Positions 11,831 to 23,344 of a stretch of 64,000 nt of DNA are shown here, piece after piece (within the stretch, counting starts at the first letter, position 1; the number at the start of each line of letters is the position of its first letter). The notes below the pieces were generated by a model, which did no database searches, was not told the origin of the DNA, and worked only from the letters and a program-made list of their open reading frames with translations. The DNA comes from Phragmites australis (taxonomy: Eukaryota > Streptophyta > Magnoliopsida > Poales > Poaceae): assembly GCF_958298935.1 (NCBI RefSeq), contig NC_084924.1:26757819-26821818 (forward strand), given 5' to 3'. The position numbers and the translations under genes were made by a program.

Positions 11831-12148
11831 TGGTCATCACTAGTTAGTGAATGTCGTGCCTGGATTGCGGTTTTCCCATGCTTCACCTTGCCTGAACTGT
11901 GTGGCGTGGTGTACGGTTCTTGCTTGATCGAAGGATTGCTTCGCTAAGCTTTCTTTCATGGCCATGGCCTATGGGCACTGCTTGATCCTTTGACCGGCTC
12001 CTTCGCCATTTAACTCATAGTAGAACATGGCCAGATCCTGCAAAGCCCATCCACCTTGACCTCCTCGACCTCGGCCAGAGTCTATCTGATTGACCTCTTT
12101 TTGCTTTGTTGTGTATTCAGATGCTTCGGCTTTTCTCACATGCCTCAA

Positions 12149-13396
12149 TCAGTCTCTGGAGTGGCCAGTGCCTGCCTCCCTGACCGACGTATTTGTTTTT
12201 AGTGCTTTTGAGGCTACCATTTCATTCTTCCTCCGAAGGTGGTCGAGCTCGGACCTTGCATATTCTTCCATCTTGTTGAGCAGCTCTTGTACACTCCCTG
12301 GCCTCTTTCTTGTAAGCTTTCCTGCCAGAAGTCCCCATCTGATGCCCTGTATGGGGGCATCGATGATTGTGTCCTCGCTCAGCCCCTTCTCCTGACAGTG
12401 GATGTGTACAAAGCGACACATATAGCTCTATAATGTCTGTGTTAGCTGCTGCTTCAGTGCGAAGAGGTTGCTTGCGGTAATATTATCCGCTTGATTTCCC
12501 TGGAAATTGCTGTAAAGGGTGTTGCGCAGTTACTCCCAGGAATAGATGGATCCCAGAGGCAACGCGAAGTACCACGACCTTGCTATCCCTTTTACAGCCA
12601 ATACAAAGGCCTTCGCCAGTGTTGCGTCGTCTCCTCCAGTGGATTCGACTGCCGCCTCGAAACTCATTACAAATTCTCTTGGATCTGACTCTCCGTCGAA
12701 CATTACTACTCTAGGCATCTTGAAGCCAGAAGGCCACGGCTGGTTCTGCAAGCCAATGGATAGCGGAGACTCTGGGTTGCCTGCGGATGACCGTCGCCGA
12801 AGGTTCTGCGCCGGTCGTGCTGCGATTTCCGACGGCGTCACGTGGTGAGCTGTTTCCTTCGTGCGATGTAGCATATCAATCTCTTCTTGCATTTTCTCCA
12901 ATGTTTTCCTGCCTTCCTCCACTCGCTTGTGATATTCTGCGGCTTTTCGACTTGCCGCCAGGCTATCCAACATGCGCTTTTTCTGTGCAATCTGCCTCTC
13001 CAGTTCTTCGGCTTCCAACCTGGCTGTTCTTTCCTCCTGTGTCTCATCTTCATATTCGTATTCTGCGAAGTCATCCAGGTCTTCCCACTCTTCCTCCAGG
13101 CAGGCGCGATCGCTAGTTTCTATGATCCGCACTGCTGCTGCATTTTCCTGGATGACTGCTCCATGCCTATCTTCGTTGTCTCCTGGTGGCGCAACATCAA
13201 CACCGTAGTGCTGTTCATGCCCACCGGAAGCTCCTCCAGCCGAAGCGTTGCTTGAGCCTGGTAGTGCCGAAGGGGGCCATTCTGCCGAAGCTTCGGCTGT
13301 AGCCGAAGGCTCTGGCAATGTCTCCGATGTACCAAGTTTCGTCTTCTTTTTGGGTGGCATAGTTTTGGTCCGTTCGATCCCCACAGACAGCGCCAA
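12149..13396 (-). pseudogene. Gypsy gag
   Basis: The frame 12530-13396 begins shortly after the PBS. An internal Met (MPPKKKTK) may be the true start. An acidic and coiled-coil N-terminal half (EEEWEDLDDFAEYEYEDE, then a Lys/Glu-rich helix) leads into the retrotransposon gag domain (FDGESDPREFVMSFEAAV). A stop after SIYSWE and another near 12432 separate the rest, which resumes at 12149-12421. Gag forms the particle that packages the RNA. No zinc knuckle is evident before the protease. Confidence 0.75.
13379..13395 (-). other. Primer binding site of the gypsy element
   Basis: The minus strand reads TGGCGCTGTCTGTGGGG two bases after the LTR end CCAACA. This is close to the TGGCGCCGTCTGTGGG site typical of plant Tat-lineage gypsy elements. 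It fixes the element orientation as minus. Confidence 0.75.
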
Positions 13397-13397
13397 C

Positions 13398-14121
13398 TGT
13401 TGGAACCGCTAAACCCAACCAAAGATGGACTTCGTTCTAAGGGAAGACCAAATGCTCCTAAGTGTGACACGTGTTATGAGTAAATGATCTTGATTTCTCT
13501 CTCACTTTATGTACAGTATGGCCCTATTTATAGCTCATACCTAACTACCCAGCGCTTGGATTTACAGTTTAATCCCCTCAACTGCCACATTCCCGGCATA
13601 TTCGGGGGCATTATGGTACAATCAAGTACATTTGCATAATCACAACTGTGCCCTGGGCAGTTAAGTGGGCCTCGACGTCCATTTGTGGTCTTCGGCCAGT
13701 CTCATGGCTGCGCTGAGGGCCCCTCTCCAGCTTCCAACCGAAGGTTCGCCACGACCTTCGCTCCTATCTTCCGGCGCCGTGAGTCGACTTTCAGCCTCTG
13801 GCCGAAGGTACGCCAGTACCTTCACACCCTTCGGTAAGTGGAATCGCCGGTCAACCTTCGGCTTTCGATAGAAGGTCTGCCGCAGCCTTCGCCTACGTGG
13901 GCGGCAGGAATTGCAGACGTGCCTTCAGGCTTTGACCGAAGGTCCATCGTGGCCTTCGCCCGCACGGATGGGGGTTATGGTCCAACCTTCGGGCTTCGAC
14001 CGAAGGTACGCCATGGTCTTCGTCTGTATTTCCTGAAACACCACTGCAACACCCATGAGTGTTTAGCCACCGATAGATTTCGACTTGCCATATGAAGGGG
14101 GGCGAGAGATCATCCCCAATA
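13398..14121 (-). repeat. Right LTR of the gypsy element (5' LTR of the element)
   Basis: Starts TGTTGGAACCGC and ends CCCCAATA, where the left copy has CCCCAACA, so the terminal CA has probably mutated. The TATA box on the minus strand is at 13525-13532. It carries an extra segment near 13780-13800 that is absent from the left LTR. Open frames within it come from CCGAAGG-rich sequence and are not genes. Confidence 0.88.
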
Positions 14122-15028
14122 GTTATGGATAATTCATCAAGTTGCATCAATTTTACCACATGAATATTGAGGGGAATTCTTGTTCTATCAAGCGTACTGC
14201 TCTGCAAATCATGAATGTAGTTTAGCATTTGAGTAAATTTCCATTTTCTTTGGCTATCTACTCATGTAGCTTAGCATAACATCTCAAACATTTTTTATAA
14301 AGGAAGTTTTTATTAACTCTCATCGTTACATTAAGATGATAGAACTGCATGAGAGTACACTCCTGGTCTCTACGCAACTCAAACGCACATAGCCTAAAGC
14401 ACTAGAAATACTAGAAACAAAATGTATAAACAAAGCCTGATACAGAATATGGTGGTGAGTTTAAAATCCGCCATCTAAAACCCCATCCATGCCGGGTAAA
14501 CTGAACCTAGACCACCAGCTCCAAACACGTACATGTCGCCGTAGTCAACTCTCGAGCCTCCGGCTGCTAGAGCGCAGACCAAGTACAAAGCCAGCATGTA
14601 CACACACACACATATATATATATATATCCTGAACATAATTAAATTCTTTCTTTCTGTTAAAAACAATTTTATTTCTGCATAGCTATAACGACCAACACAG
14701 GGCCGCTGCTGCAACCAATATATAAGGTTTCAGTATTTTACTTAGACCACATAGCTAGTTTCCCATCATGTGCATTACGCTATGGGTCAAAGCCACCTGG
14801 ATAATAAACCAAGCGAAACGTGCAAAACGACAATCGAAGAAAAGATGTTTAATTATTTCATTTTTGTGAGAGAAACAATACTTCTGACTGCCTTGCTATT
14901 TTCTTTTTCAAGTTTTCTTTATTTAGGAGTACTCCTTGTTGGAGGTACAACATGAATATTTTGATTTTTGTGGGTAACTTCAATTTCCACAATTTTTTGT
15001 TTATATCTGGGGTGTCACTATGTTTTAA
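14122..15028. repeat. Right copy of the 0.9 kb direct repeat
   Basis: Partner of 1214-2110, abutting the right LTR. After this copy the LINE sequence continues without a break into reverse transcriptase. The left copy by contrast is cut by the LTR. Confidence 0.85.
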
Positions 15029-16566
15029 TGCGCGACATAGGGAATTTACTAAGAATTTGCCATTTCGGATAAAATTCTAGTTGAATACATCCCGCTCTTA
15101 AGTAAATGAGAAGCTACTAATCAGCCTTTGGCCATTCAAATTTTGACAGAAAGAGGTATTTGGTGAAAAGTCTTGCAAAACTTGTGCAACGGTCTCCTAT
15201 TTATGTCGCACTATGTAGTATAGACTGGGGTATTGTTCTCTAAGTGGTGAATTTTTTAACCACGTGTCCTCCCAGAGGCTAGTTTGTTTGCCATCTTTGA
15301 CGTTGAATGATCCAAAGCGGAACAAGTGTTGCTTCACATTCATCAAGCTGGCTCAAAAGTGTGAATCTCCTCGTTTCCAGTGAACTCGGGATAACTGTTT
15401 TGACCCCAAATATTTATTTCTTAATAAGTTTTTCCATACTCCATTTTCATTTAAAAGTTTGAATAATCATTTACATAGGAGAGAGATATTCTGGGCATCT
15501 AGGTCTTGGATCCCTAGTCCGCCCTATTCTATGGGCTGACAGAGTATCTTCCATTTCACTAGTCAGTATTTCTTTTTATGACTATCACTTTGCGAGTAAA
15601 ATCTAGATCTAAAATAGTTTAGTCTTTGAATGACCCCTCGCAGAATTCGGAAGGGAGACATCATATATGCCAGCAGACTTGAAAGATCCAAGTTTAGGAG
15701 GACTAGCCTATCACCCGACGATAGGTGCTTGCCTATCCAACTACTCAGGTTCTTATCAAATCTTTCTTATACTCTTTTCCACTCTGCGTTTTTCATCCTA
15801 CGATAGTGGATTGGAATGCCCAAATATCATAACGGTAACACTCCCAATGCACATCCAAAAAGTTGGGCGCATTGCTCCTCTGCGTCTTTAGCCGACCCAA
15901 AACAGAACAACTCACTCTTGTAAAAATTGATCTTCAGGCCGGATAATTGTTCAAAAGCGCAGAGCAATAGCTTCATATTTTTTTGCCTTTTCCAAGTCAT
16001 GATCCACAAACAGAATCTTGTCATCCGTATATTGAAGATGGAAAGTCCTTCATCAATTAGGTGCGGAACAACCACTCTAATCTGATCATCAGCTTTGGCT
16101 CTCTCGATCAATCTACTAACATATCAGCGATGATGTTAAATAGTAGTGTAGATAGAGGATCACCTTTGCGAATGCCTTTTTTTGTTTGAAAGTATGGTCA
16201 TGTGTCGTCATTCACCTTAATGGCAACACTACCCCTCGAAATGAAGGTCTTAACCCAGGAGCACCACTTTCGTGAGAAGCCCTTCGTTCGGAGGGTCTAC
16301 ATGAGGAAATGCCATTTTACTTTATTATAAACTTTCTCAAAGTTGATTTTAAAGATGACTCCGCCATTTTTTTTTTTTTTTTGCGATGAAGTTCATGAAT
16401 TGTTTCATGAAGGATGACCACTCCTTCTAAGATATTCCTTCCCTTCAAGAAAGTTGTTTGCATAGGTTGGATTATTTTATCCGCCGCACTATTTAAGCAA
16501 TTTATTGTTGCTTTTGTGAAAATCTTGAAGCTGACATTCAACAGGTAAATTGGCCTAACCTATTGG
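14291..16566 (-). mobile_element. LINE (non-LTR retrotransposon), 3' two-thirds, reverse transcriptase
   Basis: The minus-strand frame 15827-16111 contains LLLCAFEQLSGLKINFYKSELFCFG, the conserved block just after the catalytic loop of plant LINE reverse transcriptases; ILEGVVILHETIHE occurs at 16317-16541. The catalytic loop is out of frame by one base; in the shifted frame it reads QYTDDKILF, so the YxDD signature survives as YTDD. A zinc-finger/RNase-like C-terminal region and 3' UTR run down to the poly-A at 14291-14296. Many frameshifts make this a dead copy. The copia element was inserted at 16566. Confidence 0.82.
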
Positions 16567-18529
16567 TGTAGGACTTAAAATGGCGATTAGAGGGAGTGAA
16601 TAGGCGCTTCACAAATTTCTTTTAAAATTGATGACCTTCTCCTATTTAGATCACCCAACATACCTCAAAACTCAAGCGAAAGCAAAATGGAGAGAAACTT
16701 AGTTGCTATGGAAGTTTCCAAGAAAGAACATGGCACTCATGGGTGTAGATGAACACTAGGTTCCATTTGCACTCATCCCATACGTCATCGCCACAAAAGG
16801 TAGCAACTTTGAAAGAAGAAAAACTTAGAACCAAATAAGAGAGTACCGGAAGAAGAAACTCTCTGAGTTGATGATTTAGAGGCAAAGTAATTCAAGACCC
16901 TCTTGTATACATTCCAATGTGAATTTTATGCTTCCAGCAACAAGAAAAACAACTTCCCAAGGTGGGGAATTTTAGCCTCCAATCAAAAACGAAAATCACA
17001 ACCAAAAAGGAAAAACTCGCAACAAAGCAAGGAAGCTAATAGAAAGAGCCTAGAAGGAGATGAACACAAGCATCGAAAGAAACAATCTCTTCATTTCTTG
17101 CGGAGGACAACCCTCTTTTCGGCAGATTACAAGATGTTTTCCTCACAAAAAGCTCTCACCTATTACAAAGGCTAAGATGTCCTTTCCTCTCCTATAAAAC
17201 CTATCTCTCAAGGCTCAAATGGTTGGATCAAGCCTCCCACACAGCTCTACCCCTCTATTTATAGGCCTAGGGAGGTAGTTTAGCCCTTAAGCTTTCTTGT
17301 TCCCAAAATATCTCTCTCTTTTAATGACCTCCTACCTACCACCAGGGCATTTTGGTCCATTGTTCCCTCCATCCATCGAACGGCAGTGGCGCTTTCACGA
17401 CTTAGCTTCACCTCAACGCAAGCTTCGTGATGATGCCACGTGCCCTCCATCCTTCCACAGTTTTAAGGCCAAACCACGAAACCACCTCGCACGCTCCTAA
17501 AAGTGTGACTCACTGGCACTTGCTCCAACCCTAAAGCAAGCATCTTGATATCGATGCGTGTATTCCATCTTGCAATCTTGACAACCAGCAAGTCTCTCCC
17601 ACTCCCGATCCCTCGGGTCACCTTGTCACTTACATCGGTATCCCCTTCGCTTGACTTTGTTAACATGCCATCTTCATCCATCTTCTCATGCATTGCTTGA
17701 CCTTCATGTGCATAGCTAGGATCATCCTTGACTTCGCCCAGCTTCTTTGATCGTCCGACACCAAGCACTCCGCTTGGCCCCAATCATCCTGGCATTGGTT
17801 GCCAAGTTGTATCCATCACCTGCACAACCTTAGACAAGCAACATATCCAACTCCATCTCCAGTTAGCTCAAAAACAGAATTCTCAGTTCAAAGCACATCT
17901 CAGAGAAAACGTGATCCCCGAATGTTCCACCGTGTACCCCTCCTGAGCGCCGGACCATCCATCTTGTGCAAGCCATCAGACCGGCCAACTTTCGATCCTC
18001 TCTGCAAGAAACAGTCTGGTGTTTTCTTCACACGATCGCCGAACCATCCGACGAGTAGCATTCACCCAAGAGCCATTCTGCAGCCTCTCTGCAAGAAAAG
18101 CTCGGCGATCTCTCCGGCGTTCATACTCAACATCGCCGGACCATCCGGCGCATGTAAGTCCACTAGAGCCAACTTGCACCCTCGCCGCAAGAAATGATCC
18201 GGTGTTCACAGTGCCCATCGTCGGACTATCTGGCGTGTACTTCAACTTTTTTTTCAGAGTTGAAAAGCTCAGGCATTTACACCATCTGAACACCGGACCA
18301 TCTGGTGAGTTCAAAATCCCAAGTGTCGGACCATCCGGCATGTACAATTTTCGTGGATTAAGAGAAAAACATGCTAACTCCATTTCCTCTGCAATCCAAC
18401 AATCATCAAACAATCATGTTAAAGGTACATATACATAATCATGCAATCCAACAATCATCAAACCAAATCCATAACCTTGTTAATCACTCATCACTTATAA
18501 ACCAAGGTATATTTCAACTTGGTTTCTCA
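16567..18529 (-). repeat. Left LTR of the copia element (3' LTR of the element)
   Basis: Matches 25567-27545 over its length. The minus-strand TATA box is at 17256-17263. Around 17945-18340 it carries about seven spaced copies of a CCGGACCATCCGG-like inverted repeat. No coding sequence. Confidence 0.92.
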
Positions 18530-18545
18530 ATCTCCACATTGATGA
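18530..18545 (-). other. Probable polypurine tract of the copia element
   Basis: The minus strand reads AATGTGGAGAT directly before the LTR start TGAGAAACC, the position and composition expected of a copia PPT. Confidence 0.55.
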
Positions 18546-19900
18546 GTCATTGACAACCCTTAAAGCACAAAGATTTTGGTTTGAAGAAATCAAACAACAG
18601 AAGTTCATCCAAGTGACCAAAAACTCAAGAAAGAACAAAAAAAATCACTTGGCATTAGAAGGATTGCAGAAACCTCAAGAGAGGCAAAGACAAGACAAAA
18701 ACCTCAAAATCCCAATAAAAGCACAAATACTCCGTCTTGATGAATGCACATGTTTCGTATTTTCTCCTTTCATCATGCAAGAATATTCTTTATAGCTTAG
18801 TGCATATTTTTCTCCTGCTTTGACAATGCAAACATCAAGGACAAAACACCATGAAGTGCATGAATATGAAAACTAATGAGCTTTCACAAGTATACCACAA
18901 AGCATTTGCACAAGCTGGAAATATCAAAGGGCTATGGAGAATAGAATGTGGAGCTCACAATCGCATAAAAGCTCAAAATGAGACATTGACATAAGAGCAT
19001 GAAGCTTTACAAGCTAATCCTGAAGAATTGTTGGCGCATTTAAGTTCAAGTAGCCGAATCATGTTAAAGGTGACCACCATATAAGCATCCACTCATGCCG
19101 AGGCAATACAAGCATTAAGAACTAGCAAACTTCAATCTTGAACTAGGCAAGCAAGTATTCACGACAGTAGGCTTTGCAAACGCTCATGTATGAAACCAAG
19201 ACTTAGTTAGATCAAGTGGTTAAAACAAAATTGATCATTTTGACATATTTCTTTGTGATTCATGTTATTCTCAAGTTGACTTTAGAAATCATGGGCTTAC
19301 TTCTTTGGCAAACCACATGAAGCATCAAGACAACTGTATTGGATCATATTTTAGCACAAGAAACTTGCTTGCTCAAAAGTATTCAAATTGCACAAGTTAT
19401 CAAGTTTTCACTTAGATCAAGTCAAATAATGTCTTTATGACACAAGGAACACATGTTCTCCTAAGGTTCTATCATGAGCTAAACATCTAACAAAAATAGA
19501 AAATATAGTGCAATGTTCCCCAATCCACTATCTTGAACTAGGAAGCCTAGAGCAAGATATTCATCAATCTAGTCTTAACACAAGCATTGACTAAGCCAAA
19601 GCAATTACGAACATGGTGATCAAGAATTGCCAAGTTTCATCTTTAGGAAATCTAGCTTTCTTGGAATGATTCATGTCAAAGCATCAAGAGGAGTTTAAGT
19701 TTAAAGGATTTCTCCACACAACTACTCAACTTAGTCCAAATTCAAGTCTAGCAACTAAAAATACTAAAGAAATACAAGTCAAAGCTCAAATACTATAATT
19801 ATCTTACAAGATGAGATGCAATGCAAATGCAATAAAATTAAGATAGAGTACAGCTGCAACCCCCCCCCCCCCCCTTCACACAATGCCATAGGGATGGTAC
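18546..19900. other. Non-coding 3' region of the copia element
   Basis: About 1.35 kb between RNase H and the PPT has no convincing frame on either strand. SIRE relatives may carry an envelope-like ORF at this position, and nothing like it survives here. A run of 14 C lies at about 19860-19873. Confidence 0.6.
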
Positions 19901-19908
19901 ACACCAAG

Positions 19909-21363
19909 CTATCCCCTCAAATAAGCAAATCTGGTTGCATCAAGAGGCTTGGTAAAGATGTCAGCAAGGTGGTGTTGGGTTTCTATGTATCTAAAGTCAA
20001 TATATCCCTTCTCATTTTGATCTCGTAAGAAGTGGAATCTTACATCTATGTGTTTGGTTCTGAAGTATTGGATTGGGTTATTGGCTAAGCTGATGGCACT
20101 AGTCTTGTCACACAAAAGTGGCACATTCTTGAAGTCTAACCCAAAATCCCTCAAGGTTGCAACCATCCACAAAATCTGAGAACAACAGCTAGCGGTAGCA
20201 ACATATTCAGCTTCAGCTGTTGACTGCGCAACACTAGACTATTTGCGAGAAGATTAATACACAAGAGAAGTACCCAAGAAATTACAAGTACTGAAGGTAC
20301 TTTTCCTGTCAATTCTACAATCAGCAAAATCCGCATCCGAAAAACCACGAAGAGAGAGAGAAGAAGATGCAGCAAACCAAAGACCATACTCAAGGGTGTG
20401 TTTGAGATACCTCAATATGCGCTTCACCACTTGGCGATGAGATGTCCTTGGTGACGCTTGAAAGTAGGCACACACGCAGATGGCGAAGTGGATGTTGGGT
20501 CTTGTCGCCGTCAGGTACAGGAGGGAGCCAATCATGCTCTAGTGCTCGTGATGGTCTACCTCCTCTCCATCTTCATCCTGATCAACCACAGTTGAGGTAG
20601 CCATCAGTGTCGCCAAGGGCTTCGCATCGCTCATGTCAAATTTCTTCAGCAAATCCTTGGTGTACTTCGTTTGGTGGACGAATGTACCTTGCTTGCATTG
20701 CTTGATTTGCAGTCCAAGGAAGAAGTTGAGCTCGCCCAGCATTGACATCTTAAATTCCTCACTCATAGTTTCTGCAAACTTAGCCACAAGAGCATGAAAA
20801 GAGCTACAAAAAATAATATCATCCACGTATATCTGAACAAGTAAGAAATCATTGTCATGTAGGAGAGTGAACAATGTATTATTAATCGAACCCATCACAT
20901 ACTCATGCTCTAACAAAAAGGACTTAAGCCTATGATACCAAGCCCTAGGTGCCTGCTTAAGCCCATACAAAGCTTTCTGAAGCTTTTATAATCTATGTGG
21001 GTATTTAGGGTGCTCAAAGCCGGGGGGTTACTTGACATAGACCTCTTACTCTCTTAACCTATTTAGGAATGCACTTTTGACATCCATTTGGTACAACTTG
21101 AAACCTTGGGATGCCGAAAATGCAAGGAGGATCCTAATAGCTTCTAGTCTAGCTACCGGTGCAAAGGTCTCTCCAAAGTCTATCCCCTTTATTTGAGTGA
21201 AACCTTGAGCCACAAGTCTAGCCTTGTTTCTCACTACAGACCCATCCTCCCCCTGTTTGTTTTTGAAAACCCATTTGGTGCATATGGTGTGAACATTGGG
21301 GGGGGGGGGGTCTACAAGTACCCAAACTTGGTTTCTCTCAAAGTTTTCTAGTTCTTCATGCAT
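19909..21363 (-). pseudogene. Copia reverse transcriptase and RNase H
   Basis: 21046-21363 carries [20 protein letters not shown] and the [13 protein letters not shown] motif. 20539-20970 carries YGLKQAPRAWYHRL and the catalytic IYVDDIIF. 20254-20535 carries MIGSLLYLTATRPNI, and 19909-20172 carries RNase H signatures (CDKTSAISLANNP, TKHIDVRFHFLRD). Stops lie at about 20987 and 21029, at 20536 and near 20240. Together these convert element RNA into DNA. The catalytic residues are present but the frame is cut into at least four parts. Confidence 0.9.
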
Positions 21364-21746
21364 GGCATTGACCCAATTTGAATTAGAAAGAGTGCGTCCA
21401 ACATCATGGGGCTCAAAAGAAGCAATGAATAAAGAATCAGTAAAATGAGCATGATGAGCAGATTTGGATCTTGTTACCCTCTCACCAAGGTTCCGATCAT
21501 CTATTGAGGTAGATGTATCCGTTGAATGTGTCGAGGGGCCTCGCGTTGTGAGACCTCCCGATCAAACGTAGCTGGTGCAGTCTCGAAAGCAGCTGAAGTG
21601 GAAGTAGAGCGTGCAGGACCCTCTACCGATGTAGAAGAAGCAGAAGTCGGCTCGGGAGCATGTGCGATGGAAGGAAGTAGTGGATCATCTTCATCATCAC
21701 CGAGAGCTGGAAGGTAGCCATCTACAAAGATGCTTTTGCCAATCTC
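21364..21746 (-). other. Linker between copia integrase and reverse transcriptase
   Basis: In this lineage integrase and reverse transcriptase are joined by a low-complexity linker. Here the minus strand is disrupted by stops. The plus-strand frame at 21526-21717 is a Ser/Ala/Glu-rich shadow. I see nothing else. Confidence 0.4.
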
Positions 21747-22640
21747 TTATTCACCTACACACTTGAAAGCAGAACTAGCACACGGGGTTGATTCATCAAA
21801 AGTCACATCACAAGATTCCATGATGGTGTTAGTGTCAAGATTATAAACCCTGCAAGAATGACCATGCAGAGAATATCCCAAGAAAATCCCATCGGAAGAG
21901 TGCAAATCGAACTTGTCAAGATTGCAACGCTTTAGGATGAAGCACCAACAGCCAAAAACTCTCAAGTGAGAAACATTCGACTTCCTCCCAAATCGCAACT
22001 CATAAGAAGTCAAATTTAAGATCGAGCACAAGAAAATTCGATTGGAGATTTATCAAGCAGTGCTAATGGGCTCAACCCAAAACTTTCTAGGAGTCCTATG
22101 CTCATCGAGCATCATCCTAGCCATCTCCACCAAAGTGCGATTCTTCTTTTCAACCACTCCATTCTGTTGACGAACACGTGGGGCAGAAAATTGATGCTCA
22201 ATGCCATGTTCAAGGCAGAAAGCATCAAAGAGATAGTTCTTGAACTCGGTGCCACTATCACTGCGAATAGCTTTCAACGCACCAGGGAGTTCCTTGAATA
22301 ATCTCAAAGCTAAGCTTCGATAGTGTGAGAATACTTCATCCTTGCTCACAAGAAAGAACACCCAAGAGTAGCGAGGGTAGTCATCAACAATGACAAGTAC
22401 ATACCACTTCCCACACGCCAAACGAATCTGGGAAGGACCAATAGTGCCCATACTGAGAAGTTCTCTCGGTCATTCAGTCATCACTAGATTGACTGGTGGG
22501 TGAGAGGTGGCAACCATGTTGTCATGCTGACAAGGAGCACAAACAAAACTCTTCTCAAACTTGAGCTTGGGTAATCCTCGAATCAAGCCTAGGGCACTCA
22601 AACAAGAAAGCAAATCAAAACTCATGTGCTCTAGTCTCCT
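21747..22640 (-). pseudogene. Copia GAG-pre-integrase and integrase
   Basis: 22460-22640 resembles the GAG-pre-integrase module (HMSFDLLSCLSALGLIRGLP, then VCAPCQHDNM), with a stop before the integrase core. The core (22053-22451) has VIVDDYPRYSWVFFL, the second catalytic Asp in RSDSGTEFKN and the Glu in VEKKNRTLVEMARMML. The first catalytic Asp, expected in HMDTxGP, reads Gly (SMGTIGP). The C-terminal part continues at 21747-22031 (RVFGCWCFILK...GIFLGY). Loss of the first Asp should abolish strand transfer. Confidence 0.87.
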
Positions 22641-23344
22641 ATGTCACATACAAATCTCAGAAGAGGATTAAGCAATCAAACAATGAGAACAACCAAGAGA
22701 CTCAGAGAAATCAGCTCCAAAAACTCTCCTAACTCTGGAAATCTGACAAATCAAAGCCCCCGAAGAATCAAGAACTCGAGAAGTATCATGTTTGAAACAC
22801 ACTTCCAAGTCCCCATCCAACAACTGAGATACAGAAAGCAAATTGTATCCCAGATGCTCCACCAAAGCCACATCTTTGAGAGTGAAACTCTCATTCACCT
22901 CTACCATACCTTTAGCTTTCACTCTTCCTTTCCAATCATCCCCGAAAGTGAGTACTCATGTCGCTTTGTTGGGGTGAGGCTGGAGAACCATGATACATCT
23001 CCGGTCATATGATGTGAACAACCGAAGTCGATGAGCCACTTGTTCTCTAGGCCTCCGCCTGCCACCTACATATGAGAAGAATAATAGGCGGATGATTCAG
23101 TACTAGGGTTGGACAAAAACCACTTGGGAATCCAGTACTGGGTCATTCGCCCTGAAGTAGTAGAAGCAAGTGCATGCAAATCAACACTAGTGCACTGAGG
23201 GCGAGTGTCACGATAGGAAAAACGTGATCCGCCAAAGCGCTACAACTCAAAGCCTCTTACACGTGAACCAAAACCATATGAATCATGGTAAGATCCATGT
23301 CGGGCATTACCTCTAGGAGGAAACTGGGAAGCACCAAAACCTTG

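Larger units (their letters stand above)
2111..14121 (-). mobile_element. Ty3/gypsy LTR retrotransposon, Tat lineage, full length but decayed
   Basis: Two LTRs (2111-2807 and 13398-14121) bound an internal region. On the minus strand this reads PBS, gag, protease, reverse transcriptase, RNase H, integrase, then a long 3' region with an antisense ORF, then a polypurine tract. LTR ends are TGTTGG/CCAACA. The PBS and the extra antisense ORF with the Transposase_28 type are features of plant Tat-lineage elements (Grande/RIRE2/Retand relatives). Several stops and a frameshift break the frames, so this copy cannot act autonomously. The LTRs differ by many substitutions and indels, so the insertion is not recent. 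The flanks do not form a 5-bp target duplication (TTTAA left, GTTAT right). Confidence 0.9.

Noticed and set aside
17945..18340. Regularly spaced CCGGACCATCCGG words looked like a CRISPR-type array
   Set aside because: The units are degenerate, spacing varies, they occur in both LTRs of one retrotransposon, and the genome is a plant's.
21526..21717. Plus-strand Ser/Ala/Glu-rich ORF in the copia element
   Set aside because: Shadow of the low-complexity linker between integrase and reverse transcriptase on the minus strand.
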